64,000 bases of DNA from Streptomyces lydicus (GCF_004125265.1 NZ_RDTE01000003.1:2728001-2792000), one strand, 5' to 3'; counted from the first letter of the stretch, positions 37,428 through 44,786 are shown. The notes: generated from the sequence alone by a model not told the origin. Made by a program: numbers and translations.

Positions 37428-37774
37428 GTGTTCAGGACCCCTTCCTTGCGGGCGCGGGCCGCGATCACACCGGCCTCTTCCTCGCGCTTGAGCACCTTGT
37501 CCCCGTAGAGGCCGCCGAACGGCAGGATCGCCAGCAGGAAGAAGAAGGCGACGCGCTTGAAGGGCCACTTGGTGCGGTTCCACACGTCCAGCAGCAGCAC
37601 CACATACGTGATGAACAGCAGTCCGTGGATCATGCCGAGCGGCATCACCAGGGAGTCGTAGTCGAAGGCCAGGCGGAAGCCGGTGCCGAAGATCAGCAGT
37701 GCCGGGAAGGAGATGGCCTCCGGGACGGAGGCCAGGCGCAGTCGGTGCAGGGCAGCAGCGGTCTTGATGTCCAC
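37424..37774 (-). CDS. DUF3817 membrane protein, second copy
   Basis: A 116-residue protein with three hydrophobic segments ([56 protein letters not shown]) in the same order as the copy at 36096; [11 protein letters not shown] parallels QIHGVLYIIYL. GTG 37774 is preferred since GAGG lies 5 nt upstream; an in-frame ATG at 37831 would add 19 residues but lies inside an inverted repeat. It is co-translated with the MTH1187 gene. Confidence 0.82.
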   Translation of the reverse strand: MDIKTAAALHRLRLASVPEAISFPALLIFGTGFRLAFDYDSLVMPLGMIHGLLFITYVVLLLDVWNRTKWPFKRVAFFFLLAILPFGGLYGDKVLKREEEAGVIAARARKEGVLNT

Positions 37775-37810
37775 GGGAACCTCGTTCGGGTGGCGGCGGG
37801 CGAGGAGAAA

Positions 37811-37835
37811 CTTGCTTGTGCAAGAGTTCACAAGC
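37811..37835. promoter_or_regulatory. Inverted repeat upstream of the second DUF3817 gene
   Basis: GCTTGTG (37814-37820) and CACAAGC (37829-37835) are perfect 7-bp arms with an 8-nt centre; an overlapping dyad CTTG-N6-CAAG starts at 37811. It is about 40 bp upstream of the GTG start and looks like an operator, possibly for one of the two MarR regulators nearby. Confidence 0.5.
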
Positions 37836-37992
37836 TTCGCCCCATTGTTACAGCCGCCTCGGCGATCACCGCGCCGGGGGGAGGTGCGGGGCGCCCCCGG
37901 ACCGGCCCCCGGCGGAATTCAGGGCGTTATCAGGGCGATATCAGGGCCAAAGGGCCTGCCCCGGGCGGCCCCGGCCGACTACCGTCTGACCC

Positions 37993-38631
37993 GTGGCTCA
38001 GTTTCGGCTCCAGGGGAGCAAGGTGCTCGCCGTCGATATGACGGGCGACGCCGTCAAGGCGAAAAACGGTGCGATGGTCGCGTACGACGGCCAGATGTCG
38101 TTCAAGAAGATGTCCGGTGGCGGCGAGGGCCTGCGGGGCATGGTCACCCGGCGGCTCACGGGTGAACAGATGGCCGTGATGGAGGTGAAGGGCCACGGCA
38201 CCTGCTACTTCGCGGACCGCGCGAGCGAGATCAACCTCGTCCAGCTGCAGGGCGAGAAGCTGTACGTCGAGGCCAACAACCTGCTGTGCACGGACGCCGC
38301 ACTGCGGACGGGCACGACCTTCACCGGCCTGCGCGGCGCCTCCCAGGGCAACGGCCTGTTCACCACCACCGTCGAGGGCAGCGGCCAGGCGGCGGTCATC
38401 TCCGACGGCCCCGCGGTGGTGCTGCGGGTCACCAAGCAGCACCCCCTCCAGGTCGACCCGGGCGCCTATGTCGCCCACACCGGCGACCTCAAACAGCACT
38501 TCCAGACCGGGGTGAACTTCCGCACCGTCCTCGGGGAGGGCTCCGGCGAGTCCTTCCAGATCCGCTTCGAGGGCGAGGGCCTGGTCTACGTCCAGCCCAG
38601 CGAGCGCAACACCGTGGGAGGTGAGATCTGA
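37993..38631 (+). CDS. AIM24-family protein 1 of 3
   Basis: A 212-residue all-beta protein of the AIM24/TIGR00266 family, with the repeated beta-roll pattern AVKAKNGAMVAYDGQMSF, LYVEANNLLCTD and VDPGAYVAHTGDL. Function in bacteria is not established. GTG 37993 is preceded by a TACCGT box 7 nt upstream and has no ribosome site, so it is probably leaderless. Its stop overlaps the next ATG by one base (TGATG), starting a three-gene operon of paralogues. Confidence 0.87.
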   Translation: MAQFRLQGSKVLAVDMTGDAVKAKNGAMVAYDGQMSFKKMSGGGEGLRGMVTRRLTGEQMAVMEVKGHGTCYFADRASEINLVQLQGEKLYVEANNLLCTDAALRTGTTFTGLRGASQGNGLFTTTVEGSGQAAVISDGPAVVLRVTKQHPLQVDPGAYVAHTGDLKQHFQTGVNFRTVLGEGSGESFQIRFEGEGLVYVQPSERNTVGGEI

Positions 38632-39314
38632 TGCCGTTCACGGCGCTCAACTCCCGCATGGTGGAGGCCAGGATCGGTCCGGGCCAGCGGATGTTCAGCC
38701 AGCGCGGCGCGATGCTCGCCTACCGCGGGGACGTCACCTTCACCCCCAACATCCAGGGCGGCCAGGGCGGCGTCGGCTCCATGATCGGCCGCCGGATCGC
38801 CGGCGAGGCCACGCCGCTGATGACCGTCGAGGTCCCCCAAGGCCTTAACGGCCGGGGAGGTGCCCCCACGGCCACCGTGATGTTCGGCCACGGCGGCCAT
38901 CACGTCCATGTCGTCGACCTGACCGGCGAGACGCTGTACGTCGAGGCCGACCGGCTGCTGGCCTTCGACGGCTCGCTCCAGCAGGGCACGATGTTCATGG
39001 GCTCGCAGGGCGGGGTGATGGGCATGGTGCGCGGCCAGGTCACCGGCCAGGGCCTGTTCACCACGACCCTCAAGGGCGTCGGCTCGGCCGCGGTGATGGC
39101 GCACGGCGGCGTCATCGAGCTGCCGATCACGCCCCAGCGCCCGGTCCATGTCGACCCGCAGGCCTATGTCGCCCACCGCGGCGACGTCCGCAACAAACTG
39201 TCCACGGCGCTCGGCTGGCGCGACATGGTCGGCCGCGGCTCGGGCGAGGCCTTCCAGCTGGAGCTGTCCGGCCAGGGCACCGTCTACGTCCAGGCGTCGG
39301 AGGAAAAGCTGTGA
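38631..39314 (+). CDS. AIM24-family protein 2 of 3
   Basis: A 227-residue AIM24 paralogue (FSQRGAMLAYRGDVTF, LYVEADRLLAFDGSLQ, VDPQAYVAHRGDV). GGAGGTGAG precedes the ATG. Relative to copy 1 it has an insertion of about 11 residues (PQGLNGRGGAPT) after LMTVEV, encoded by a 35-bp palindromic sequence that resembles an intergenic repeat also found after filP. Its stop overlaps the GTG of copy 3 (GTGA). Confidence 0.87.
   Translation: MPFTALNSRMVEARIGPGQRMFSQRGAMLAYRGDVTFTPNIQGGQGGVGSMIGRRIAGEATPLMTVEVPQGLNGRGGAPTATVMFGHGGHHVHVVDLTGETLYVEADRLLAFDGSLQQGTMFMGSQGGVMGMVRGQVTGQGLFTTTLKGVGSAAVMAHGGVIELPITPQRPVHVDPQAYVAHRGDVRNKLSTALGWRDMVGRGSGEAFQLELSGQGTVYVQASEEKL
38834..38868 (+). repeat. Dispersed palindromic repeat inside an AIM24 gene
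   Basis: The 35-bp segment starts CCCCCAAGGCC and ends GGGGAGGTGCCCCCA. The GGAGGTGCCCCCA end matches the copy at 53121-53151. Here it is read in frame and accounts for the extra residues of AIM24 protein 2. Confidence 0.65.
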
Positions 39315-40084
39315 CCGGTCCCGTCGTCCACGACGTCTCGTCGCTCCCCGCCGACGACAACGTCAACGCGTACACCTTCAGCGTCGACCTGAACGGCCAG
39401 TGGTTCCTGCAGAAGGGGAAGATGATCGCCTACTACGGGCAGATCGACTTCCACGGCATCGGACACGGCCGCCTGGACCGCCTGATCGCCGGAAGTTTCC
39501 ATTCGCCACTGCACGCCGCGGACTGGGTCGTCGCCGAGGGCCGCGGAAAGATGCTGCTCGCCGACCGTGCCTTCGACGTGAACTCCTTCGATCTGGAGGA
39601 CGGCAACCTGACGATTCGCTCCGGCAATCTGCTCGCATTTCAGCCATCTCTGGCGCTGAAGCAATCGATCATCCCGGGCTTCCTCACCCTCATCGGGACC
39701 GGCAAGTTCGTGGCCGCTTCCAACGGCCCGGTGGTCTTCATGGAACCGCCGATCCGGGTCGACCCGCAGGCGCTGGTCGGCTGGGCCGACTGCCCCTCCC
39801 CGTGCCACCACTACGACCACCAGTACCTGCGGGGATTCCTGGGCGGGCTGCGGGCGCACACCGGGATCGGCGGGGCGTCCGGCGAGGAGCACCAGTTCGA
39901 GTTCGTCGGCGCCGGCACGGTGCTGCTGCAGTCCACCGAGCAGCTGATGCCGGAGCTGGCAACCGGGGCGGTTCCGACCGAGGAGGGCGTTCCGGGCGGG
40001 GGCGGACACGTTCCGCAAAGTGGCTCACAACTGCCTCAGCTCCCCGGCAACCTCGGGAGCCTCCAACGCCGCTTCGGGCTGTGA
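39311..40084 (+). CDS. AIM24-family protein 3 of 3
   Basis: A 257-residue, more divergent AIM24 paralogue with NGQWFLQKGKMIAYYGQIDF, NLTIRSGNLLAFQ and VDPQALVGWADC. It contains a two-cysteine stretch (WADCPSPCHHYDHQY) absent from the other two and a Pro/Gly-rich C-terminal tail after about residue 218. It is translationally coupled to copy 2. Confidence 0.85.
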   Translation: MTGPVVHDVSSLPADDNVNAYTFSVDLNGQWFLQKGKMIAYYGQIDFHGIGHGRLDRLIAGSFHSPLHAADWVVAEGRGKMLLADRAFDVNSFDLEDGNLTIRSGNLLAFQPSLALKQSIIPGFLTLIGTGKFVAASNGPVVFMEPPIRVDPQALVGWADCPSPCHHYDHQYLRGFLGGLRAHTGIGGASGEEHQFEFVGAGTVLLQSTEQLMPELATGAVPTEEGVPGGGGHVPQSGSQLPQLPGNLGSLQRRFGL

Positions 40085-40168
40085 GCGATACTCTGCGGAC
40101 GGTGACCTCGAACGTCTGACCAACGTCCGGCCCCGGGTCGCCGAGGCCATCACCCTCACCCCAATTAA

Positions 40169-40196
40169 TTCACTATTCAACTTTTACGGGTAGAAT
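40169..40196 (+). promoter_or_regulatory. Predicted promoter of a leaderless marR transcript
   Basis: TTCACT (40169-40174), a 16-nt spacer and TAGAAT (40191-40196) end 6 nt before the ATG, in an unusually AT-rich patch. Transcription should begin at the start codon. Confidence 0.6.
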
Positions 40197-40202
40197 CATT
40201 CC

Positions 40203-40679
40203 ATGACGACCGACAGTGACACCCCCTGGCTGACCGACCAGGAGCAGTGTGCCTGGCGCACCCACCTGGACGTCAGCAGGCTGCTGATGCACCAACTCGA
40301 GCGTGATCTGCAGCCGTTCGGCCTGACGAACAACGACTACGAGATCCTGGTCAACCTCTCCGAGGCCGAGGACCGACGGCTCCGGATGAGCGACCTGGCG
40401 GCCAGCACGCTGCAGTCCAAGAGCCGTCTCTCCCACCAGATCACCCGGATGGAGAACGCCGGCCTGGTGCGCCGCGAGAGCTGCGAGTCGGACCGCCGTG
40501 GTCTCTACGCCGTCCTCACCGACGAAGGCTGGGACACCATGCGCCGGGTCGCCCCGCACCATGTCGCCTCGGTCCGCAAGCACTTCATCGACCTGTTCAC
40601 CACCGACGACCTCCAGGCGCTCCGCAGCTCCCTCGGTCCCGTCGCCGATCACCTCCGCAAGGAGCGCGGCGGCCTCTGA
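40203..40679 (+). CDS. MarR-family transcriptional regulator, second
   Basis: A 158-residue MarR protein. The HTH reads RMSDLAASTLQSKSRLSHQITRMENAGLV, followed by the wing RRESCESDRRGLYAVLTDEGW. Start ATG 40203 lies at the expected transcription start of the promoter at 40169-40196. It follows the AIM24 operon by 118 bp. Targets and ligand are unknown; the AIM24 and DUF3817 genes are the nearest candidates. Confidence 0.92.
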   Translation: MTTDSDTPWLTDQEQCAWRTHLDVSRLLMHQLERDLQPFGLTNNDYEILVNLSEAEDRRLRMSDLAASTLQSKSRLSHQITRMENAGLVRRESCESDRRGLYAVLTDEGWDTMRRVAPHHVASVRKHFIDLFTTDDLQALRSSLGPVADHLRKERGGL

Positions 40680-40690
40680 CCGGCCGGCCT

Positions 40691-40715
40691 CGGCCCCCCG
40701 ACCGGGCCGGGGCCG
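40691..40715. terminator. Possible hairpin between marR and the kinase gene
   Basis: CGGCCCC pairs with GGGGCCG across an 11-nt loop between two convergent genes; short and unsupported by a T-run. Confidence 0.35.
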
Positions 40716-40736
40716 GGCGGCCGGGGCCCCGCCGGA

Positions 40737-42152
40737 TCAGCCTGCCACCGGCAGCCGCAGTTCGAACACCGACCCCGTGCGCACGCCCAGCGAGCCGCCG
40801 TGCCGCACCGCCACGTCCCGCGCGATGGCCAGCCCCAGACCGGCCCCGCCGTCGTCCCGCGCCCGCGCATCATCGAGCCGTACGAACCGCTCGAAGATCC
40901 GCTCCCGCTCGTCCTCCGGTACCCCGGGCCCGTCGTCCTCGACCCGCAGCACCACCCACTCCCCCTCGCGCACCACGGCCACCCGCACGGACCCGACGGC
41001 ATGCCGCTGCGCATTGTCGAGCAGGTTCCCCAGCACCCGCGCCAACTGGCCGCGCGACCCGGTCACTTCCGCGCCCGCCAGCTCCCCGACGTGCGCCGGG
41101 ATCCGGTCCGCGACCCGCTGCGAGCTCTCCTCGCGCACCATCGCCGCCAGATCGACCCGGGCGTCCGCCGGCCGCTCCCCCGCGTCCAGGCGCGCCAGCA
41201 ACAGCAGATCCGCCGCCAGCCGCTGCAGCCGTACGGTGTCCTCCACCGCACCCGGCACATCCAGCAACTCCGGATGCGCCACCCCCACTTCGAGCTGGGT
41301 CCGCAGACTCGCGATCGGGCTGCGCAGCTCGTGTGAGGCGTCCGCGACGAACCGCCGCTGCCGCTCCACGGACGACTCCAGCGCCGCCAGCGTCTCGTTG
41401 GTCGTCCGCGCCAGCCGGCCCACCTCGTCCTGCGACGACGGCACCGGCACCCGGCGGCTCAGATCCGTACTCGCCGTGATCGCGGCCATCTCCCCGCGGA
41501 TCCCCTCCACCGGCCGCAGCGCGCGCCGCGTCACCAGCCAGGTCACCCCCGCCACCACCACGCACAGCAGCGGCAGCCCGATCAGCATGGCCGTCCGCAC
41601 CGACCCCACGGCCTCCTGCTCCGGCGCCAGCGCCGCCCCCGCCCGCACCGTCGCCGTCCCACCGCGGGTGTCCTTGGCCTCGACCACCGCGAACCGGTAG
41701 TCGGCCACCTTGCCGTCGACGTCCGCGGTCCCGTCCCGGTGGACCGCATCGTCATCGACCTCACCGGGCTCAAGCCCACTCCGGTCGTCGTCCTCGTCGT
41801 CCCCCGGGGCCCCCTGCCCGGCACCCTTTGCCCCCCGCTTCGCGCCGCCCACCGGCTTCCCGTCGACGGCACGCACGTCCTCACCGACCGCCAGCACCCG
41901 TCCGTCCTCCCCGGCCACCACCACCGGATGGTCCTCGCCGTCCGGCAGATCCAGCTCGGCGTACGGCGTACCCGTCGCGATCTGCGCGGCCACCTCCCGG
42001 GCCGCGATCTCGGCCTGCAGCCCGGCCTGGTTCTGCAGCTTGCTGCTCAGCACCAGCAGCACGGCCGTCCCCGCCGCGATCAGCGCCAGGGCCACCACCG
42101 CGGTCGCGCCGGCCGCCGCCTTGGCCCGTACGGAGCCCAGCACCCTACTCAC
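40737..42152 (-). CDS. Sensor histidine kinase, OmpR-system partner
   Basis: A 471-residue membrane kinase. Helix 1 (about 11-34), an extracytoplasmic domain with an acidic, low-complexity stretch (GDDEDDDRSG), helix 2 (about 188-210), HAMP, HisKA with H274 ([12 protein letters not shown]) and HATPase (VLGNLLDNAQRHA, DDGPGVP, GAGLGLAIARD) are present. The GTG start overlaps the regulator stop by 8 bp. The divergent neighbour is a secreted PepSY protein, a common partner of such systems. Confidence 0.93.
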   Translation of the reverse strand: MSRVLGSVRAKAAAGATAVVALALIAAGTAVLLVLSSKLQNQAGLQAEIAAREVAAQIATGTPYAELDLPDGEDHPVVVAGEDGRVLAVGEDVRAVDGKPVGGAKRGAKGAGQGAPGDDEDDDRSGLEPGEVDDDAVHRDGTADVDGKVADYRFAVVEAKDTRGGTATVRAGAALAPEQEAVGSVRTAMLIGLPLLCVVVAGVTWLVTRRALRPVEGIRGEMAAITASTDLSRRVPVPSSQDEVGRLARTTNETLAALESSVERQRRFVADASHELRSPIASLRTQLEVGVAHPELLDVPGAVEDTVRLQRLAADLLLLARLDAGERPADARVDLAAMVREESSQRVADRIPAHVGELAGAEVTGSRGQLARVLGNLLDNAQRHAVGSVRVAVVREGEWVVLRVEDDGPGVPEDERERIFERFVRLDDARARDDGGAGLGLAIARDVAVRHGGSLGVRTGSVFELRLPVAG

Positions 42153-42855
42153 CCGCCACCAGCCGGTATCCGGCACCGCGCACCGTCGTGATGTGCCCGG
42201 CACCGAGCTTGCGCCGCAGCGCGCTCACATACACCTCGATGATGTTGACATCGCCCTCGTAGGCGAAGTCCCAGACGTGCTCCAGGATCTCCGCCTTGGA
42301 GACCACCTCGCCCGCCCGCAGCGCCAGCTGCTCCAGCACCGCGAACTCCTTCGTCGTCAGCGCCACTTCCGCGCCGTCCCGCTCCACCCGCTGTGCGCCC
42401 TGGTCGATGGTCAGCGCCCCCACTCGCAGCACCGGCAGCGCGCTCCGGCCGTGCCGGCGCAGCAGCGCTTTCACCCGCGCCACCAGCACCACATACGAGA
42501 ACGGCTTGGTCAGATAGTCGTCGGCCCCGGTGTCCAGCCCCTCGGCCTCGTCGTACTCGCCGTCCTTGGCCGTCAGCATCAGCACCGGCACGTCGTGGCC
42601 CGCGGCCCGCAGCGCCCCGCACACCCGGTAGCCGTTCATCCCCGGCAGCATGATGTCGAGCACGATCAGGTCGTAGCCGTCCTCCGTCGCCCGGCGCAGC
42701 CCCTCCCGTCCGTCGTGCACCACGTCCACCGCGTACCCCTCGGCCATCAGTCCCTTGGCCAGCGACAGGGCCAGCCGCTTCTCGTCCTCCACGATCAGCA
42801 GACGGAACGGGCGGCGTGCTCCGGGCGGGCGGTGGCGGGTGACAGGCGGGTGCAT
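42145..42855 (-). CDS. OmpR-family response regulator
   Basis: A 236-residue regulator. The receiver domain (about 17-130) has IVEDE, D67 (LIVLDIMLPGMNG), LTAKD and YLTKPF; the winged HTH (about 142-233) has LTTKEFAVLEQLALRAG and YVSALRRKLG. The ATG at 42855 has GGTGAG upstream. It is the first gene of a pair with its kinase and is divergent from a PepSY gene across a region with three CCTTCAG repeats. Confidence 0.94.
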   Translation of the reverse strand: MHPPVTRHRPPGARRPFRLLIVEDEKRLALSLAKGLMAEGYAVDVVHDGREGLRRATEDGYDLIVLDIMLPGMNGYRVCGALRAAGHDVPVLMLTAKDGEYDEAEGLDTGADDYLTKPFSYVVLVARVKALLRRHGRSALPVLRVGALTIDQGAQRVERDGAEVALTTKEFAVLEQLALRAGEVVSKAEILEHVWDFAYEGDVNIIEVYVSALRRKLGAGHITTVRGAGYRLVAGE

Positions 42856-42887
42856 GCGCTCACCATGCCACCCCTTTCCTGAAGCCC

Positions 42888-42915
42888 CCTTCAGGCGCCT
42901 TCAGGTCCCCTTCAG
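42888..42915. promoter_or_regulatory. Three CCTTCAG direct repeats, candidate OmpR-type operator
   Basis: CCTTCAG occurs at 42888, 42898 and 42909 (10- and 11-bp steps), midway between the divergent regulator and PepSY genes. The helical-turn spacing is that of OmpR-family sites, so the regulator probably controls both directions. Confidence 0.6.
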
Positions 42916-42965
42916 CTTCGTTCGGCGAGTGTGTGGACACAGCCGATCGCAAGGGGAGAACACAC

Positions 42966-43658
42966 ATGAAGCGCCATCTGATCATCGCCACCGCCGCGGC
43001 CGCCGCCCTCGTCGCCGGCGGCACGGCCACCGCCGTCGCGGTCAGCAACGACGCCAACGCCGCCTCCGGCGGCGGTCTCCCGGCACAGACGTCCCCCCAC
43101 CACGCGGGTTCGCAGGCCACCGGCACCGCCCAGGTGCAGGACGGCCGCTCCAGCATCCGCCTGTCGGACGACGACACCGACCGCCGCGAGGCCGACGCCG
43201 CCAAGGTGAGCGCACCGGACGCCGCGGCCGCCGCGCTGAAGGCCGTGCCCGGCACCGTGACCGGCCTCGACCTGGACGCGGACCGCCCCGGCCTGGTCTG
43301 GGACGCGGATGTGCTGGGCAAGGACGGCAAGTGGCACGAGATCACCCTCGACGCGGGCAACGCGCGAGTGCTGAACCAGCACGTCGACCACGACGAGGAC
43401 GACGACGCCCAGGAGCGGGCCGCCGCCAAGAACGCCAGGACTGACGCCGCGGCCGCTGCCCGCAGCGCGGCCTCGCACGGCACGGTGACCTCCGTCGAGC
43501 TGGACGACGACCACCGGGGCAAGGCCGTCTGGGAGGTCGAGACGATCACCAAGAACGGCAAGGAGCACAAGCTGCTGGTCGACCCGCAGTCCGGCAACGT
43601 GACCGCCGCTCCGGCGCATGACACGGACGACGACGACAACGACGGCGCGGACGACTGA
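42966..43658 (+). CDS. Secreted PepSY-domain protein
   Basis: A 230-residue exported protein. The signal peptide covers about 1-33 (MKRHLIIATAAAAALVAGG to NDANAA). Two PepSY-type repeats follow (about 80-135, GLVWDADVLGKDGKWHEITLDAGN, and about 150-220, AVWEVETITKNGKEHKLLVDPQSGN), separated and ended by Asp-rich stretches. PepSY domains often inhibit proteases or sense the envelope, and genes of this kind are frequent targets of the adjacent two-component system. AAGGGGAG precedes ATG 42966; GTG 42933 would spoil the signal peptide. Confidence 0.88.
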   Translation: MKRHLIIATAAAAALVAGGTATAVAVSNDANAASGGGLPAQTSPHHAGSQATGTAQVQDGRSSIRLSDDDTDRREADAAKVSAPDAAAAALKAVPGTVTGLDLDADRPGLVWDADVLGKDGKWHEITLDAGNARVLNQHVDHDEDDDAQERAAAKNARTDAAAAARSAASHGTVTSVELDDDHRGKAVWEVETITKNGKEHKLLVDPQSGNVTAAPAHDTDDDDNDGADD

Positions 43659-43675
43659 CACGCCCCCGTTCGCCC

Positions 43676-43709
43676 CGGCCCTCGCCCACACTGTTGTGGG
43701 CGAGGGCCG
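43676..43709 (+). terminator. Terminator after the PepSY gene
   Basis: Perfect 15-bp arms (CGGCCCTCGCCCACA and its complement) with the loop CTGT, 17 bp after the stop codon. Confidence 0.9.
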
Positions 43710-43823
43710 TTGTCGTGGCGTCACGGTCGCCCACGGCCGGGGCGGGCACGTGATCGCTTCGCGGCCGGGTCCAGTGCGGGTTGCCGGTGGCTGGGGCCGG
43801 GCGCCGTTTCGTTGTGGGTGGTG

Positions 43824-43940
43824 GGTCGGAGGGGACGTCCGGTACCCCGTCCTCGGCGCGGGCGGCCCTGGTACGTGCGATTGGTTGCCCCGGCGTTCGC
43901 TCCGGTCCTGCGGGCGGGGCACCGGACATCCCCTCCGACC
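43824..43940 (-). repeat. 117-bp near-palindromic element, left copy
   Basis: The first and last 26 nt are complementary with few exceptions. The element is 94 percent identical (110 of 117) to the reverse complement of 44526-44642. Two stem positions differ from the right copy by compensatory changes (T-A here, C-G there). The minus strand is shown because stem imperfections become G-U pairs in that strand. It may be a structured RNA, a MITE-like relic or a REP-type element. Confidence 0.8.
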
Positions 43941-44000
43941 ACCGCCCGTTGGCGACCGTCCCGCCGTACCCATCACCGTTACGGCCACCACCAGCTCCCC

Positions 44001-44270
44001 CCTTGGCAGGACGCTGGGCAACAGCCAGGCCCAAGCCACACCAGGCCTTGGCGGAGCGCCAGGCAACCACCAGGCCCGAATCACACCAGGCCTTGGCAGG
44101 GTGCCGGGCAATCACCAGGATCGCGCCACACGAGGCCTTGGCAGGACGCTGGGCAACCACCAGGTCCGAGCCACACCAGGCCCTGGCAGGGTGCCGACAA
44201 ATCGCCAGGGTCGCAGCCGCCGAGGCCTTGGCAGGTCACTGGGCAACCACCGGGTCCGAGCCACACCACC
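44001..44270. repeat. 45-bp tandem repeat array, six copies
   Basis: Six contiguous units of exactly 45 bp start at 44001, 44046, 44091, 44136, 44181 and 44226, each beginning CCTTGGCAGG or a close variant. A degenerate partial unit follows at 44271. There are no spacers, so it is not CRISPR. Confidence 0.9.
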
Positions 44271-44348
44271 CCTGGGCAGGGCACTGACCGACCGGGCGCA
44301 GAGGTTGTCGGCCGCCCAGCCGTCGTCCGGCCGCCGTCATCCGACCGA

Positions 44349-44458
44349 CCCGCACCAGGTGTTCCTTGGTCGGCCCGCACCGGGTGTTCCTCGGCCGGCC
44401 CCGCCCGGGGTGGCGCTTGACCGGACCCGCCCCGGGTGATTGGTGTTCCTTGACCGGA
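44349..44458. repeat. Degenerate 25-bp tandem repeats
   Basis: Units at 44349-44373 and 44374-44398 share CCCGCACC-GGTGTTCCT-GG-CGG; two longer, more diverged units follow to 44458. Confidence 0.6.
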
Positions 44459-44525
44459 GGCGGCGCGCCTGCGCCTGTGGTCAGTGACGGACGGTGCCAG
44501 CGGGCGGCAGCCGGGAACGAACGAA

Positions 44526-44642
44526 GGCCGGAGGGGATGCCCGGTGCCCCGCCCGCAGGACCGGAGCGAACGCCGGGGCAACCAATCGCACGTACCAGAT
44601 GCGCCCGCGCCGAGGACGGGGTACCGGGCGTCCCCTCCGGCC
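44526..44642 (+). repeat. 117-bp near-palindromic element, right copy
   Basis: Inverted copy of 43824-43940 with the same length and complementary ends (GGCCGGAGGGG...CCCCTCCGGCC). The interior holds a further stable hairpin CCGGAGCGAACGCCGG (44561-44576) with a CGAA tetraloop. Confidence 0.8.
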
Positions 44643-44727
44643 CCAGCGGCAACCACCGACCCCGCAAAGGCACCAGCCCCAACGACCCAACCGGCAACAC
44701 CGAGACCCGGCGGCAACAACGCCCCCA

Positions 44728-44770
44728 AGGGGCGCGGGGAACTGCGCGCCCAGCCACAACCCACCCGCAG
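44728..44770. repeat. Streptomyces dispersed intergenic repeat
   Basis: The segment containing GGGGCGCGGGGAACTGCGCG followed by CCAGCCACAACCCACCCGCAG resembles, from memory, a short sequence scattered between genes in many Streptomyces genomes. It lies just downstream of the meaB stop. Confidence 0.55.
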
Positions 44771-44786
44771 ACAAACAAGCGCGCCG

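Larger units (their letters stand above)
43659..44786. other. Gene-free repeat region between the PepSY gene and meaB
   Basis: This 1128-bp interval holds, left to right, a terminator, a 117-bp near-palindromic element, a 45-bp tandem array, a 25-bp tandem array, a second 117-bp element in opposite orientation, and a Streptomyces-type dispersed repeat. The open frames crossing it merely reflect the period-45 repeats and lack homology or Streptomyces codon bias. No gene is assigned. Confidence 0.75.

Noticed and set aside
43824..43940. Known riboswitch (cobalamin, c-di-AMP, c-di-GMP)
   Set aside because: I could not find the conserved core motifs of these classes, and no suitable downstream gene is in reach.
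44001..44270. CRISPR array
   Set aside because: Units abut with no unique spacers and no cas genes are near.
43618..44439. Frames with 15-residue repeats through the 45-bp array
   Set aside because: The array has a period divisible by three, so frames stay open on both strands; they start within the PepSY gene or its terminator and have no ribosome site or homology.
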